From positions 3,720,001-3,784,000 of the forward strand of contig NZ_CP053452.2 in assembly GCF_013128195.2 (NCBI RefSeq): 64,000 bases of DNA. Direction: 5' to 3'. The position numbers and the translations under genes are program-made. Under the pieces are notes generated by a model. The model made no database searches. It was not told the DNA's origin and saw nothing but the letters and a program-made list of their open reading frames with translations. Positions 47,123 through 55,870 of this stretch are shown piece by piece (within the stretch, counting starts at the first letter, position 1; each line of letters opens with the position of its first letter). Origin of the DNA: Frigoriglobus tundricola (GTDB lineage Bacteria; Planctomycetota; Planctomycetia; Gemmatales; Gemmataceae).

Positions 47123-48319
47123 ATGCCGACTGCCCCGGCCGCACCACTTTCGGCGCCCGCCGCGCCGGCGGAAACGCCCCCGCCGGTCCGATCGCTTCGA
47201 CCGTGTGGCTTCTTCCAGCGCCGGTGGCCGGTCGCGCTGATCCTCGCCGCGTTCCCGGGGGTCGCGCTCCCGATGGCCGCGGCCGTGTTGTATTCCGCTG
47301 ACAACCTGCTGCTCTGGACTTACGTCTGGCTGTTCGGGATGACGCACTTCGTCGTCACGTTCGCGCTGTACGCGCGGTCCGAGAACCTTCGCTACTTCGC
47401 GTCCTCGCCCGGTAACCGGTTGGTGTTCTTCCTCGTTCCCGTGACCCTGTTTGTTACCTTCGACCTGTACCACGCGCTGCGGGTCGGGGCCGTGTTCCCG
47501 CTGATCGGCGTGTTCGTCCTGGCGGCGGTGCGGCTCGCGGACTTCAACCACTTCAACCGGCAGTCGTTCGGCGTGTTGCAACTGTTCAAGGCGCGAACGG
47601 GAGTGAAGACGGCACCGGCCACGAAACGGGTCGAGAACCTGTACTTCCTCTCGCTCACGGGGCTGCTGTACGTCACCTTTCTTGCCGGCGGACGGTGCCC
47701 GCTCATCCAGCCGGGTGGGGCGCTCACTGTCGCGCCATTCGCCGGGGACAGCTACTTTCCGGCGCTCCTACCGCTGTCCGCGGTGCAGGTTGTCTGGGCC
47801 GGGTGGGCGGTTGTCGCGACGGGCCTGTTCGGCGCGGTGCTGGCCGGGTTGTGGAAAGCGGCCGGCGCTCACAACGGGTTCGGCGCGGCCGTCGCCTACG
47901 TGCTCGTGCAAACGGCCGCCGCGCTGATGGCGGCCGTTTACTTCCCACTGTACCTCGCGGCGCTCGCCGTCCATTACGTCGAATACCATGTGTTGATGGC
48001 CCCGCGCTGCTTCCGGGCCGCGCTCGATCCCGCGAGCCGCCTCGACCGCGTGTACGGCGCGGTGCGGTCGCAACCGGTCGCGTTCTACCTGCTCGTACTG
48101 GCGGTCGCGGGACTGGTCACGCTGGGCGCTCGCGCCGGGATGGGGATGATGGGCCACGACCCCGGCGACGCGGGGCGCTCGTTCGAGTACCTCGCACTGA
48201 TCGCCGTGTTCGACGGCCTGTTCGTGTTCCACTATTTCGTCGAGATGTTTGTTTGGCGATTCGGCAACGCGCACTTTCGCAGGGAACTATCCGGGCTGTA
48301 CTTCGCGGCGGGGAAGTAA
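47123..48319 (+). CDS. Polytopic membrane protein with conserved-looking His motifs
   Basis: The 398-residue protein has an Ala/Pro-rich cytosolic start (MPTAPAAPLSAPAAPAETPP) and about eight membrane helices. His-containing motifs lie at or near helix ends: FGMTHFVVTFALYARSENL, FDLYHALRV, DFNHFNRQSFGVLQLF, HYVEYHVLMAPRCF and FVFHYFVEMFVWRFGN. Such His and Glu clusters can bind metal or haem, as in membrane desaturases and Brp/Blh oxygenases, but I cannot assign a family. It is convergent with the ferredoxin gene downstream. A redox link between the two is possible and unproven. Confidence 0.65.
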   Translation: MPTAPAAPLSAPAAPAETPPPVRSLRPCGFFQRRWPVALILAAFPGVALPMAAAVLYSADNLLLWTYVWLFGMTHFVVTFALYARSENLRYFASSPGNRLVFFLVPVTLFVTFDLYHALRVGAVFPLIGVFVLAAVRLADFNHFNRQSFGVLQLFKARTGVKTAPATKRVENLYFLSLTGLLYVTFLAGGRCPLIQPGGALTVAPFAGDSYFPALLPLSAVQVVWAGWAVVATGLFGAVLAGLWKAAGAHNGFGAAVAYVLVQTAAALMAAVYFPLYLAALAVHYVEYHVLMAPRCFRAALDPASRLDRVYGAVRSQPVAFYLLVLAVAGLVTLGARAGMGMMGHDPGDAGRSFEYLALIAVFDGLFVFHYFVEMFVWRFGNAHFRRELSGLYFAAGK

Positions 48320-48345
48320 AAAGCGCGGGTCAATGCTGACCGGGC

Positions 48346-48660
48346 TCACGAGGGCGTAGCAGTCGCGTCCCGCAGTCGAATGGCATCGACCGGACACACG
48401 AGTTCGCACGCGGAACACGACACGCAATCACGGGGGCGCGGGAGCCACGGCCGCGGGCCGCTCATGGCGAGGCAGTCCGTCGGGCACACGGCCACGCAGT
48501 CGCCGCACCCCGTGCAGCGGGCCGCGTTCAGTACCGGCAGTTCGCCCAGTGGGTTCAAGTGTACAGCTCTTGAGTGGGTGCCGGGTGGCACTCTTCTTTC
48601 GGGTGGGTCGCTGCCTCCGACGGCGACGGCGCGCGTGTGCCGGTTCGAGAACCGGATCAC
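48346..48660 (-). CDS. Ferredoxin with two 4Fe-4S clusters
   Basis: The protein has up to 104 residues. The C-terminal 60 carry two cluster motifs, CTGCGDCVAVCPTDCLAMSG and CVSCSACELVCPVDAIRL, each CxxCxxCxxxCP. The start is uncertain: the GTG at 48660 adds an unassigned basic tail, and a TTG giving MNPLGELPVLNAARC would yield a more typical ferredoxin of about 70 residues. It would carry electrons between cytosolic or membrane enzymes. It is last in a same-strand series after the pseudo-receiver gene, with a 57-bp gap from the longer start. Confidence 0.88.
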   Translation of the reverse strand: MIRFSNRHTRAVAVGGSDPPERRVPPGTHSRAVHLNPLGELPVLNAARCTGCGDCVAVCPTDCLAMSGPRPWLPRPRDCVSCSACELVCPVDAIRLRDATATPS

Positions 48661-48717
48661 GTCCTCTGGGGAGCGACCCCGACTGTCGGAGGCCGTCGGC
48701 CACCCGACAGACCCATT

Positions 48718-49230
48718 TCACTCGTGCAGTTCCTCGTCGGCGAGGTCGATCACCTCGTCTGCCGGCTGCGGGCGCTTCGGCTTCGGCGCGGGCGCGATCG
48801 CGGGCGCAGGGGCCGCGCCGACCACGCGGCGGATCGCCGCGGCCATCAGGCCGCTCATCACGTCCTCGAGAACGGGCTTGGTCAGAGGGGGGAAGAGAAC
48901 GTACCGCGCCCCCAGGTCGATCAGCGCCGCGGTCCACGCGACGCGGTCGGCATCGGAGAGCTTCACGTCGCTCACCGCCACCACCGGCACGTCGGGACAG
49001 GCGGTGCGCGCGTCGGCGATCAGGCGCAGGGCCGCCAGGTTGTCTTCCGCCAGCTCCACCTGAACGACCAGTACGCACGGGCGCCGCTCGCGGGCCAGCG
49101 CCAGCCCGGCTTCGACGCTCCGCGTGCCGCGGACCAGCCACGCGCCTTCGGCCGCGATGTCGCCCAGGTGCCGGGCGATCCACCCGTCGTACTCGACCAC
49201 CACGAGTTGCGGCGCGCGCACGGCGGTCAC
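48718..49230 (-). CDS. Pseudo-receiver domain protein
   Basis: The protein has 170 residues from a GTG (MTAVRAPQLVVVEYDGWIAR). The CheY-like fold can be followed: strand 1 LVVVEYDG (acidic pocket reduced), strand 3 RRPCVLVVQVELAEDN, strand 4 VPVVAVSDV with its Ser, and strand 5 GARYVLFPPLTKP with the conserved Lys-Pro. The phospho-acceptor Asp at the end of strand 3 is Gln, so normal phosphorylation is not expected. A proline-rich tail ends in an acidic DLADEELHE. Its start overlaps the stop of the AAA+ regulator gene by 4 nt (GTGA), so the two are translationally coupled and probably work together. Confidence 0.78.
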   Translation of the reverse strand: MTAVRAPQLVVVEYDGWIARHLGDIAAEGAWLVRGTRSVEAGLALARERRPCVLVVQVELAEDNLAALRLIADARTACPDVPVVAVSDVKLSDADRVAWTAALIDLGARYVLFPPLTKPVLEDVMSGLMAAAIRRVVGAAPAPAIAPAPKPKRPQPADEVIDLADEELHE

Positions 49231-50611
49231 TCCTCCGCTTTCTTCCGCGGCTTCGGCGGCTGGGGCGGAACGGGAATACCCAGCGCGTCGAGCCGGCGCG
49301 CCAGCCGCGCGCGGAACACGCCCAGGAGGTCGGCCGCCTCCGTCTGGTTGTTGTTGGTCTTCCGGAGCGCGAGCAGGATCAGCCGTTTCTCGACCGCTTC
49401 GAGGACCGCGTCCAGGTTCAGCGGTTTCAGGGGCTGCGCGCGCGGCAGGTCGGCGCGGACCCGCAGGTCGAGCGGCAGGTGGTCACGCAGGATCGGCCCT
49501 GTGGGGCTGACGGCGGCGGCTGCGGTCAGCACGTCGATCAGTTCGCGGACGTTCCCGGGCCAGGAGTGCGCCCGAAGCACCGGCAGCGCGGCGGCGTCGA
49601 TGGGGCGGTTCGGGACGATCCGCGCCGCGAGCCGCGGGAGGTCATCGAGCCGGTCGCGGAGGGGCGGCACCCGTACCTCGAGCGCCGAAAGCGCGGTCTG
49701 GAAGACCGGCACGAGCGCACCGGCCGCGACCGCCTCCTGCGCCGTTCGCACCGACCCGCAGATCAGCCGCATGTCCGGCTGGTTGTGGTAGTGGTCGGCG
49801 AGCCGCTGTTGCAGGTCGCGCGGCAGGTCGGTGGGCTCCTTCAGGTACACGGTGCCGACGCGGTCCGACTCGGACAACCCGCCGTGGCCGAACAGCAGGC
49901 TCTCGATGAGGTAGGGCTGGAGCCCGGCACAGTCGATGGCGAGGAACGCGCGGTCGCGGAGCCGGCCGGTGGAGTGAACGGCGCGGGCGACCGTTTCCTT
50001 ACCCGCGCCCGGTTCGCCCACGATCCAAACGGGTGCGGACACTTCGGCCGCGAGCCGCACCTGTGCGACGAGCCGCGCGGAGGCGAGCGACTCGCCGGCG
50101 AGCCGGTCGGGGCCGAAGTGGTTCGCGTGGCGGTCCCGCAGCGCGGCCACACCGGGCGGAATCCGCCGGGCCGCGGCCGGGACCGGCTCGCCCACCACCG
50201 CGACGAAACCGACGACCCCGAACAGCTCTCGTTTACCACCCATCTCCGTTGGCGGTTCGGGCGCCCGGCTGACGAGGGGAGCAAATATCACGTCCCACCA
50301 CGGCGGGCCGCTGCGGTTGGGCGGGGCGGGGCGGCGTGCGCGGTCGGCGCGGCCGGCGAGCGCTTCGGGGTCGGCGCGAGGGCCGCCTGGAGCGGCGTGC
50401 TGCTCCGCCGGGCGGTACACACCATGCCGAGCGCGTCTTCGAGCTTCACGCCGGTGAGTTCCTCCCACGCGGCGTTCGCGAACCGTAACCGCTTGCCCTT
50501 CCCGAGAACGAAAACCGGTGTCGCACTCTGGTGGAAGAACGCGCGCCACCCGAACCCGCCCGACCCGCGCGGGCGGCCCTTTCCAGAAGGTGGCGAAGGA
50601 GGCGTAGCCAT
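49227..50611 (-). pseudogene. Degenerate NtrC-like regulator (PAS, AAA+, Fis HTH), one frameshift
   Basis: The frame from the ATG at 50611 reads MATPPSPPSGKGRPRG and a PAS-like FHQSATPVFVLGKGKRLRFA and AAWEELTGVKLEDALG. Near 50370 one C appears missing. The other frame continues with PPWWDVIFAPLVS, an AAA+ core with Walker A VGEPGAGKETV, LLFGHGGLSESD and VYLKEPTDLPRDLQQRL, arginine-finger region VPPLRDRLDDLPRLA, HSWPGNVRELIDV and a Fis-type HTH (NNNQTEAADLLGVFRARLAR). The GAFTGA loop that contacts sigma-54 is absent and the Walker B Asp is Lys (LKEP for LDEI). It may bind DNA without sigma-54 or ATP hydrolysis. It is coupled to the pseudo-receiver gene. Confidence 0.78.
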
Positions 50612-50757
50612 GTCGAGCCGCGGAACCCGAGACGTGACGCCGGCGCGTTTTCAGAAAGTCGGTCACTCGCTCCGCGGGTGACACCCGCCACCGACCCCAA
50701 GCAGAAAGGGCGCGACTCGCCGGCTTTGTCGGTCACTCGCTGCGCGAGGCGTCTACT

Positions 50758-50952
50758 TCACAGATAGGTGGAGAGCAGGTACAGCACAACGCCGATGGCG
50801 ACGAGGAAACCGGTGATGCGGAGCCCCCACCCGGTCGCCTCCTGGACGATCTTGTCCCACCGGTCGTGGCGGGTGGCCGCGTACACGAGGCTGACAACCA
50901 CCAGCAGGACCGGCAGGTCCCAGTAGATGCTCACGGCCAGAAGCGGAAGCAT
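50758..50952 (-). CDS. Small membrane protein (64 aa)
   Basis: Its start overlaps the upstream stop as TAATG, so it is translationally coupled to the DUF6677-like gene. The sequence MLPLLAVSIYWDLPVLLVVV forms a first helix, followed by a charged loop (RHDRWDKIVQEATGWG) and a second helix (LRITGFLVAIGVVLYLLSTY). The two-helix hairpin is typical of small subunits or tethering peptides. No family is assigned. The tight overlap and clear codon bias support a real gene. Confidence 0.8.
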   Translation of the reverse strand: MLPLLAVSIYWDLPVLLVVVSLVYAATRHDRWDKIVQEATGWGLRITGFLVAIGVVLYLLSTYL

Positions 50953-51632
50953 TACGCGCCCCCCAGTTGCTGAGGAACGGGACCCTGGGCCGTTGCGGCC
51001 GGAACGAGCGGTGGCGGCCCCCCCTGCGCGGCCGTTGCGGCCGGAACAGGCGGCGGCGGGACCTCCAGTTCGGCGGCATCGAACGCCGACTCCGCGGGCG
51101 GGTCGCGGAACATCGGGCCGGCGAACGCGTCGTAGATCACGAGCAGATTGAGGACGCCGGCTATGACGGTGTACACCCAGCCGAGGTCCCACCGCTTGTT
51201 CCCGTTCCGCTGGAGTTCGTTCAGCTCCCTCTCGTCGGGCGTGCGCTCGAACTTCCCGAAGATCGGGCCGGAATCCTTGGTGCGGTCGAACACGACGTAC
51301 TGGTACACGGCCGGCCACGCGGCGGTCCCGATCCAGAACTGGCCCAGGAACTGCGGGCGGTAGGAGACGGCCTTCGCCGCACCGCCGAGGGTCTGGCCCG
51401 CGATCGCCACATCGGGCAGGCCGTCCGCGTCCGGCAGCCACACGTTCCGCCACTGCCCCATCCACATGCCGTAGAAGAACAGCACGTACAGGCCGCCGAA
51501 AAAGAGGAGCCCCTTCCCCACCCGCCCCTGGTAGATCTGCCCGAGGCCGGGGATGACGTAGCTCAGGAGGCCTGCGAGCGGGTCGAACTTGACCGGCGGG
51601 AGCGGCAGATCGGCGGTCATCGGGGACGCCAT
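50952..51632 (-). CDS. DUF6677-like membrane protein
   Basis: The protein has 226 residues from the ATG giving MASPMTADLPLPPVKFDPLA. The first helix region LLSYVIPGLGQIYQGRVGKG contains the PGLGQxYxG motif shared with DUF6677 and TM2-type proteins. Further helices are LLFFGGLYVLFFYGMWMG and WVYTVIAGVLNLLVIYDAFA. The C-terminal tail is Pro/Ala-rich, with a duplicated VPAATA(A)QG segment. The role is unknown. It precedes the coupled 64-aa membrane protein, and the AAA+ regulator gene follows 146 bp after that, all on the minus strand. Confidence 0.8.
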   Translation of the reverse strand: MASPMTADLPLPPVKFDPLAGLLSYVIPGLGQIYQGRVGKGLLFFGGLYVLFFYGMWMGQWRNVWLPDADGLPDVAIAGQTLGGAAKAVSYRPQFLGQFWIGTAAWPAVYQYVVFDRTKDSGPIFGKFERTPDERELNELQRNGNKRWDLGWVYTVIAGVLNLLVIYDAFAGPMFRDPPAESAFDAAELEVPPPPVPAATAAQGGPPPLVPAATAQGPVPQQLGGA

Positions 51633-51745
51633 CAGGAGCCTCGGCGCACAATAATCAGCGGACAAACGACACACGAGGCCGCGACAATCAGTCATTCGCC
51701 AACGGGCACCCGGGATTGTCGATTCCCCTGATTATACGAGCCGCG

Positions 51746-52479
51746 TCACCGAGGCCAAGGGACCTGCACGGGCAGCGTGATCAACCCCTTAATCTGGCCG
51801 ACGTGGGCGGCCGTGTAGACGAGCAGCCCGAGCCCGATCGCTCCGTAGACTTGTTTGAACAAACCGGAACACAGCAGCCGGCCGGGCGGTCCCAACAGCC
51901 CGCAGGCCCCGTCGAACAGCGCGTTCAACGCCACCAGCGGCAGCAGCGGGAACGGCACCGGCGGCGCGGTCGGCGCCGGGGTCAGTCCCGTGGTCGAGGT
52001 CGGAACGGGTGTCAGTCCCGTGGTCGAGGTCGGCGCGGGTGTCAGCGCCGCAGGGGGTTCGGGTGCCGGTGACGCCGCAGCGACCGGCTCCTCCGCCGGA
52101 TCGGGTGCCGGGGGCGGGGGTTCGGGTGCGGGGGGCGCCTTCGCTACCGGTCGCGCCGCGTCGGGAGGAGGTGGAACGGCCGTCGGTTTGGAACGGACCG
52201 GCGGAGCCGGCGCCGCTGCGGGGGCGCCGGAACCGCTTCCAGCGCCAGGGCCAGCGACGGCGGCATCACGGGCGGCGGGGCCGGCGGCGCGGGCACCTCC
52301 GCGGGCGGTACCGGCGGCTCGGCCCGCCACGCCGTCGGCTGTGGGCGCGCCCCGGGGCGGTTCGCCGGCACGGGCGTTTCCGCGGGTGTGAGCGGCACCG
52401 ACAGCATCCGCTGGAGCAGCGCGTCGAGTTCGTCGAGCTGCTGGCGGGTCAGGTCGTTCGGGCTGGGGGCGGTGGCCAT
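51746..52479 (-). pseudogene. Proline-rich protein with C-terminal hydrophobic segments, one frameshift
   Basis: The frame starts MATAPSPNDLTRQQLDELDA and LLQRMLSVPLTPAE, a short helical part, then a long Pro/Ala tract. Around 52220 the frame must change to read APPVRSKPTAVPPPPDAARP. A tandem TSTTGLTPVP repeat follows, then FPLLPLVALNALFDGACGLL and AIGLGLLVYTAAHVGQIKGL, to the stop at 51746. One base is missing overall, in a C/G-rich run. The hydrophobic C-terminal part and the helical N-terminus suggest a membrane-tethered scaffold or linker protein. No family is recognised. It is divergent from the zinc-ribbon propeller gene. Confidence 0.65.
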
Positions 52480-52683
52480 GAGCTTCCTTCCGCGGCCAAA
52501 CCGCGCCAAGTGCGCGGCGCGGCATCCTGCCGGTCGTGGTGCACCGGAAGCGGAGTCTAGCCCGGGGGGAAGCGGGAAAAAAGAGCAAGTCGGGGGGTAC
52601 GGGCCGACCCGCGGTGCTTGCACTCGCGGTCCGGATTCGGAACAATAACAACACCTCAACACCCCCTCCCAGGTGTTCCGCCG

Positions 52684-54195
52684 ATGCCGCAAGACGCGAA
52701 GTGCCCGAAGTGTGCGCACCTGTTTCCGGTCACCGAGGCGCGGCAGGCGTTCACCGTCGCGTGCCCCAGGTGCGACGCCGACATGACGGTGGAGTTCAAG
52801 AAGCCGGCCGCCCCGCCCGACGCCGGCCAGGCACCGTATGACGTGGTCGTCAAGCCCGGCGCGCTGCCCGACGGGACCGCCAGCCTGAAAGCGGCGCGGA
52901 GGCGGTCCGATGACGACGATTCCGAGTCCGCGGGCGGCGGTGGGGGCGGATCGGTCCTCATCGTGGTCTTCAGCGGCGTGCTGGGCCTGCTGTTCGTGAT
53001 CGGCGGCTTGGGTGCGACCGGTTGGGTTCTGTTCACACAGATCGACACTTCCGAGACCACATCGAACTGGTCGAGTAATCGAAACAACAACAAGGGCAAC
53101 AGCAGTCCCGGGAATAACAATCAGGGACACCCGGGGAACAATACAGGAAAAACGGGCGGCGGTGAAACAGCCCCTCCGCTTCCACTGAGGGGGCAGACCG
53201 GGTTCGACCTCCGGCCGGTTTCGGGCGGCGGGCCGAGTATCACCCCGCCGCCCCTGACCGACAACGTGACCCCCCTCGACCTGCCCGGTCGGGTCGGACA
53301 GATCGCCGTCGGCGGCGGCGGGCGGTACATCGTCATGCACTTCCCGGACAAGGGCCAGCTCGGGGTCCTCGACGTGGCCACGGCCGTGAGTCAGTTCGTG
53401 GAGGCCGACCGCGGCGACCGGGTGCGGATCGCCGCGGGCCAGTCCCGCGTGGTTCTGTTCTCGCCCGACACGAACGCGGTGCAGGTCTTCGCCCTGCCCG
53501 ATCTGAACAAGGTGGCCGAAACCCCGTTTCCCATGAGCAACTGCCAGTCGATCGCGATGGGGAGTCGGACGAACGGCCCGGTGTTGGCCGTCTCCACGTC
53601 CGGTGACGTGGTTCTCGCGGACGTGACCGCCGGCGGCGTGAAGCTCATCGAGGGGAGTTCGGAGAAACTGGGCGTCAGCTCCAACAACCTCCGGGCGGCC
53701 CCCGACGGCACCGCGTTCACCGCGTTCGACGGGGTTGGTGCCAACAAGGTGAAGGTGCTAACCGAGTTGGGCCGGAAGTGGAAGGTGACCGAGATGGGGC
53801 CGGCCCCGTTCCCCGGCGGGGACGGGCACTTCTACGGAAACGGGACCGCGTTCAACCGGACCGCACTGCCCGTTATCCCCACTGCGAGTGGCACGTGGTA
53901 CGTTCCGGCCATCAGCGGGTCCGGGGGCGACTTCGTGAAACTGGCCGCCTCCGACACGGCAACGGGCAAGCGGGTCGCGCTCACGTTCCACGCCGGCCGC
54001 AACCCGAACTCCCCCGTTCCCGGCACGCCGCTCATGGTCGGGCCGGAAATCGACAACCTGATGGACGCCCGGGGCAACATTGCGCCGGACAAAGCGCCCG
54101 ATCAGCACCTGTTCTATTCCCCGGAGGCCAAGCTCCTCGTCCTCCTCGCCGGGAACAGGACCCGCTTCCTGTTGCGGAAGACGAATGCCAACTGA
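52684..54195 (+). CDS. Zinc-ribbon membrane protein with propeller-like external part
   Basis: The 503-residue protein begins with a zinc ribbon (CPKCAHLFPVTEAR ... CPRCDADM, residues 7-40). An acidic linker is followed by a membrane helix (VLIVVFSGVLGLLFVIGGLG) near residue 105. A low-complexity Asn/Gly stretch comes next (NRNNNKGNSSPGNNNQGHPG). The last about 320 residues have repeated propeller-like strands: VGQIAVGGGGRYIVMHFPDK, VRIAAGQSRVVLFSPDTNAV, NCQSIAMGSRTNGPVLAVST and HLFYSPEAKLLVLLAGNRTR. This arrangement is common in planctomycetes and its function is unknown. The inside ribbon and outside propeller suggest a sensor or adaptor. Confidence 0.75.
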   Translation: MPQDAKCPKCAHLFPVTEARQAFTVACPRCDADMTVEFKKPAAPPDAGQAPYDVVVKPGALPDGTASLKAARRRSDDDDSESAGGGGGGSVLIVVFSGVLGLLFVIGGLGATGWVLFTQIDTSETTSNWSSNRNNNKGNSSPGNNNQGHPGNNTGKTGGGETAPPLPLRGQTGFDLRPVSGGGPSITPPPLTDNVTPLDLPGRVGQIAVGGGGRYIVMHFPDKGQLGVLDVATAVSQFVEADRGDRVRIAAGQSRVVLFSPDTNAVQVFALPDLNKVAETPFPMSNCQSIAMGSRTNGPVLAVSTSGDVVLADVTAGGVKLIEGSSEKLGVSSNNLRAAPDGTAFTAFDGVGANKVKVLTELGRKWKVTEMGPAPFPGGDGHFYGNGTAFNRTALPVIPTASGTWYVPAISGSGGDFVKLAASDTATGKRVALTFHAGRNPNSPVPGTPLMVGPEIDNLMDARGNIAPDKAPDQHLFYSPEAKLLVLLAGNRTRFLLRKTNAN

Positions 54196-54228
54196 CCGAA
54201 CGCGGGCCCCCAACGCGAGCGTCTCTTC

Positions 54229-54296
54229 TGTAGCCGGCCTCTGTGAGGCCGGGGCGGCACGCCACCCGTAGCCCGGACTCACAGAGGCCGGCTACA
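54229..54296. repeat. 19-bp perfect inverted repeat between convergent genes
   Basis: TGTAGCCGGCCTCTGTGAG at 54229-54247 and its exact complement at 54278-54296 enclose a 30-bp loop. It sits between the convergent ends of the propeller and lipoprotein genes and could act as a bidirectional terminator. It also looks like a dispersed palindromic element. Confidence 0.85.
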
Positions 54297-54320
54297 GTCA
54301 GCAACCTGCGAGGTTCGGGC

Positions 54321-55088
54321 TCACTTCACGCGCTGCGGGTTGACCGGGACCGGCACGGCCGACGGCTCGGCCGCTGCGGGCACCTTCGGCTTCATGTGTT
54401 CGGCCAGCTCGAACGGGTCGGGGATCGCCACCTTGACGAACTCGCTCGCCCCCAGCGACACCCGCACCGTTCCGGCCACGACCTGCGCGTTACCGACCTC
54501 GCTCGTCGGATCGTCCAGGCTCACGCGGTCGGTTACTTGGCGCCCCAGAACCGGCGCGGGCGGCGGCAGGTTCACGTCGCGGGCGATCTCGGTCGCCGCG
54601 GCCGCAACCGGGAGGACCGGTTTCACGGGCACGGCCGCGGCCCCGAAGATCGGCACCGTTTCCGGCGGTGCGACCGGCTTCACCGCCGGAACGGGCGGTC
54701 CCGAAACGGGCCGCGGGGTGAAGCCGACGCGAGGGGGGACGTCCGGGTCGAGCACCTTGGCCGGAACGGGGCGGGGCTTCGGCACGTGGCCGAACCGTTC
54801 GACCGGAAGCGCCGCGGCCGAACCCGGTGCGCCCACGCGGGCCAGTTCCTTGCCGGCCAGGTCTTCGGGGAACTGGGACGTTGGTGCAGCGGGTGAGGTC
54901 CGTTCCGTGGGCGCCGGTGTCGTGTCGGGCTGCGGCGTCGGGTCGGGGGCCGGTTGCGGTGCGACCACCACCGCGACCGGGTCCGAGACCGCTTCGGGCA
55001 CGGGCCGTGCGCAGCCGCTCGCGAAGAACGTCAGGAGCGTGGAACAGGGGGCCAGAAAACGGGCGACGCGTCGGCTACGAGACTTCAT
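54321..55088 (-). CDS. Proline-rich lipoprotein
   Basis: The 255-residue protein starts MKSRSRRVARFLAPCSTLLT with lipobox FASGC, so the mature N-terminal Cys is lipidated. The mature chain is dominated by Pro, Val and Ala (PAPDPTPQPDTTPAPTERTS), which should be extended and flexible. A more ordered C-terminal part reads VTDRVSLDDPTSEVGNAQVV and FVKVAIPDPFELAEHMKPKV. No family is recognised. It is the last of three same-strand genes behind the PQQ propeller and YdjY genes, with a 38-bp gap to YdjY. Confidence 0.75.
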   Translation of the reverse strand: MKSRSRRVARFLAPCSTLLTFFASGCARPVPEAVSDPVAVVVAPQPAPDPTPQPDTTPAPTERTSPAAPTSQFPEDLAGKELARVGAPGSAAALPVERFGHVPKPRPVPAKVLDPDVPPRVGFTPRPVSGPPVPAVKPVAPPETVPIFGAAAVPVKPVLPVAAAATEIARDVNLPPPAPVLGRQVTDRVSLDDPTSEVGNAQVVAGTVRVSLGASEFVKVAIPDPFELAEHMKPKVPAAAEPSAVPVPVNPQRVK

Positions 55089-55126
55089 TGCGGTTCTCCG
55101 GTCGGATGGCGGGCACGCACCGAACG

Positions 55127-55825
55127 CTATTTCGCTTCGATCACCAGCTTCACCGGGCTGCCCTCTTTCGGCAGCACGTCGGGCCGGACCTCGAGTTTGA
55201 GGAACTTCTCTTCCTTCATGGTCCAGGCGGTCTGGAGCACCACCTCGTCCGTCACGGGGAACAGGGCGATGAGGCTGCCGGTCAGGTCCGCGCCGTACTT
55301 CTTCTCGTCCGGCTTGTTCGGATCGACGGCGCTCAGCACGGAGCCGGTGAACACGAACGTCATTTTCGGCGGCGCCTTCTTTGTCTTGGGGTCCATCAAC
55401 ACTTTGTCGAGCGACAGGCGCTTGGCGCCGCCGGCGCCGTCGGGCACCTCGATGAACACGTTCACCTCCGGCCCCTCGGCCTTCGGGTCCGGGGCGCCCT
55501 CCTTCACGGCCGCGCCGCGGGCCGGCTTACCCGGCTTCAGCCCGACCTGTTCCAACCCCTTGTGAACCTCTGACGGGTTGGCCTCAATCGTGACCACGGT
55601 CTCGTGCGCCTTTTTGCCCCGCGGGTGCCCCCACGACGCGATCAGTTCGATCGGGTACACCTCGCCCTTGAGGTGTTCCAGTTTCCGCGGGGCCACCTTG
55701 GCCTCGATGGACACGGACCTCTTTTTCACGTCCACCGTGACCCCGGACTTGTTCTCCTCGGCCGTTGCCAGCCCCACGAGGGTCAGGAGTGCGAGGCAGC
55801 CGAAGGCGAGCGCGAGCGTCTTCAT
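55127..55825 (-). CDS. YdjY-domain secreted protein
   Basis: The 232-residue protein has a signal peptide (MKTLALAFGCLALLTLVGLATA). The YdjY domain is seen from VTVDVKKRSVSIEAKVAP, then KAHETVVTIEANPSEVHKGL and EQVGLKPGKPARG, the family's central motif. VNVFIEVPDGAG, KMTFVFTGSVLSA and DLTGSLIALFPVTDEVV follow. The domain's function is not established. In planctomycetes it often accompanies PQQ-type or cytochrome-like secreted proteins, as here with the propeller gene 46 bp upstream. Confidence 0.88.
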   Translation of the reverse strand: MKTLALAFGCLALLTLVGLATAEENKSGVTVDVKKRSVSIEAKVAPRKLEHLKGEVYPIELIASWGHPRGKKAHETVVTIEANPSEVHKGLEQVGLKPGKPARGAAVKEGAPDPKAEGPEVNVFIEVPDGAGGAKRLSLDKVLMDPKTKKAPPKMTFVFTGSVLSAVDPNKPDEKKYGADLTGSLIALFPVTDEVVLQTAWTMKEEKFLKLEVRPDVLPKEGSPVKLVIEAK

Positions 55826-55870
55826 GGGTGAATCCTGAGGAGAAATATTTCGTCGCGCGGTCGGCGCGAA

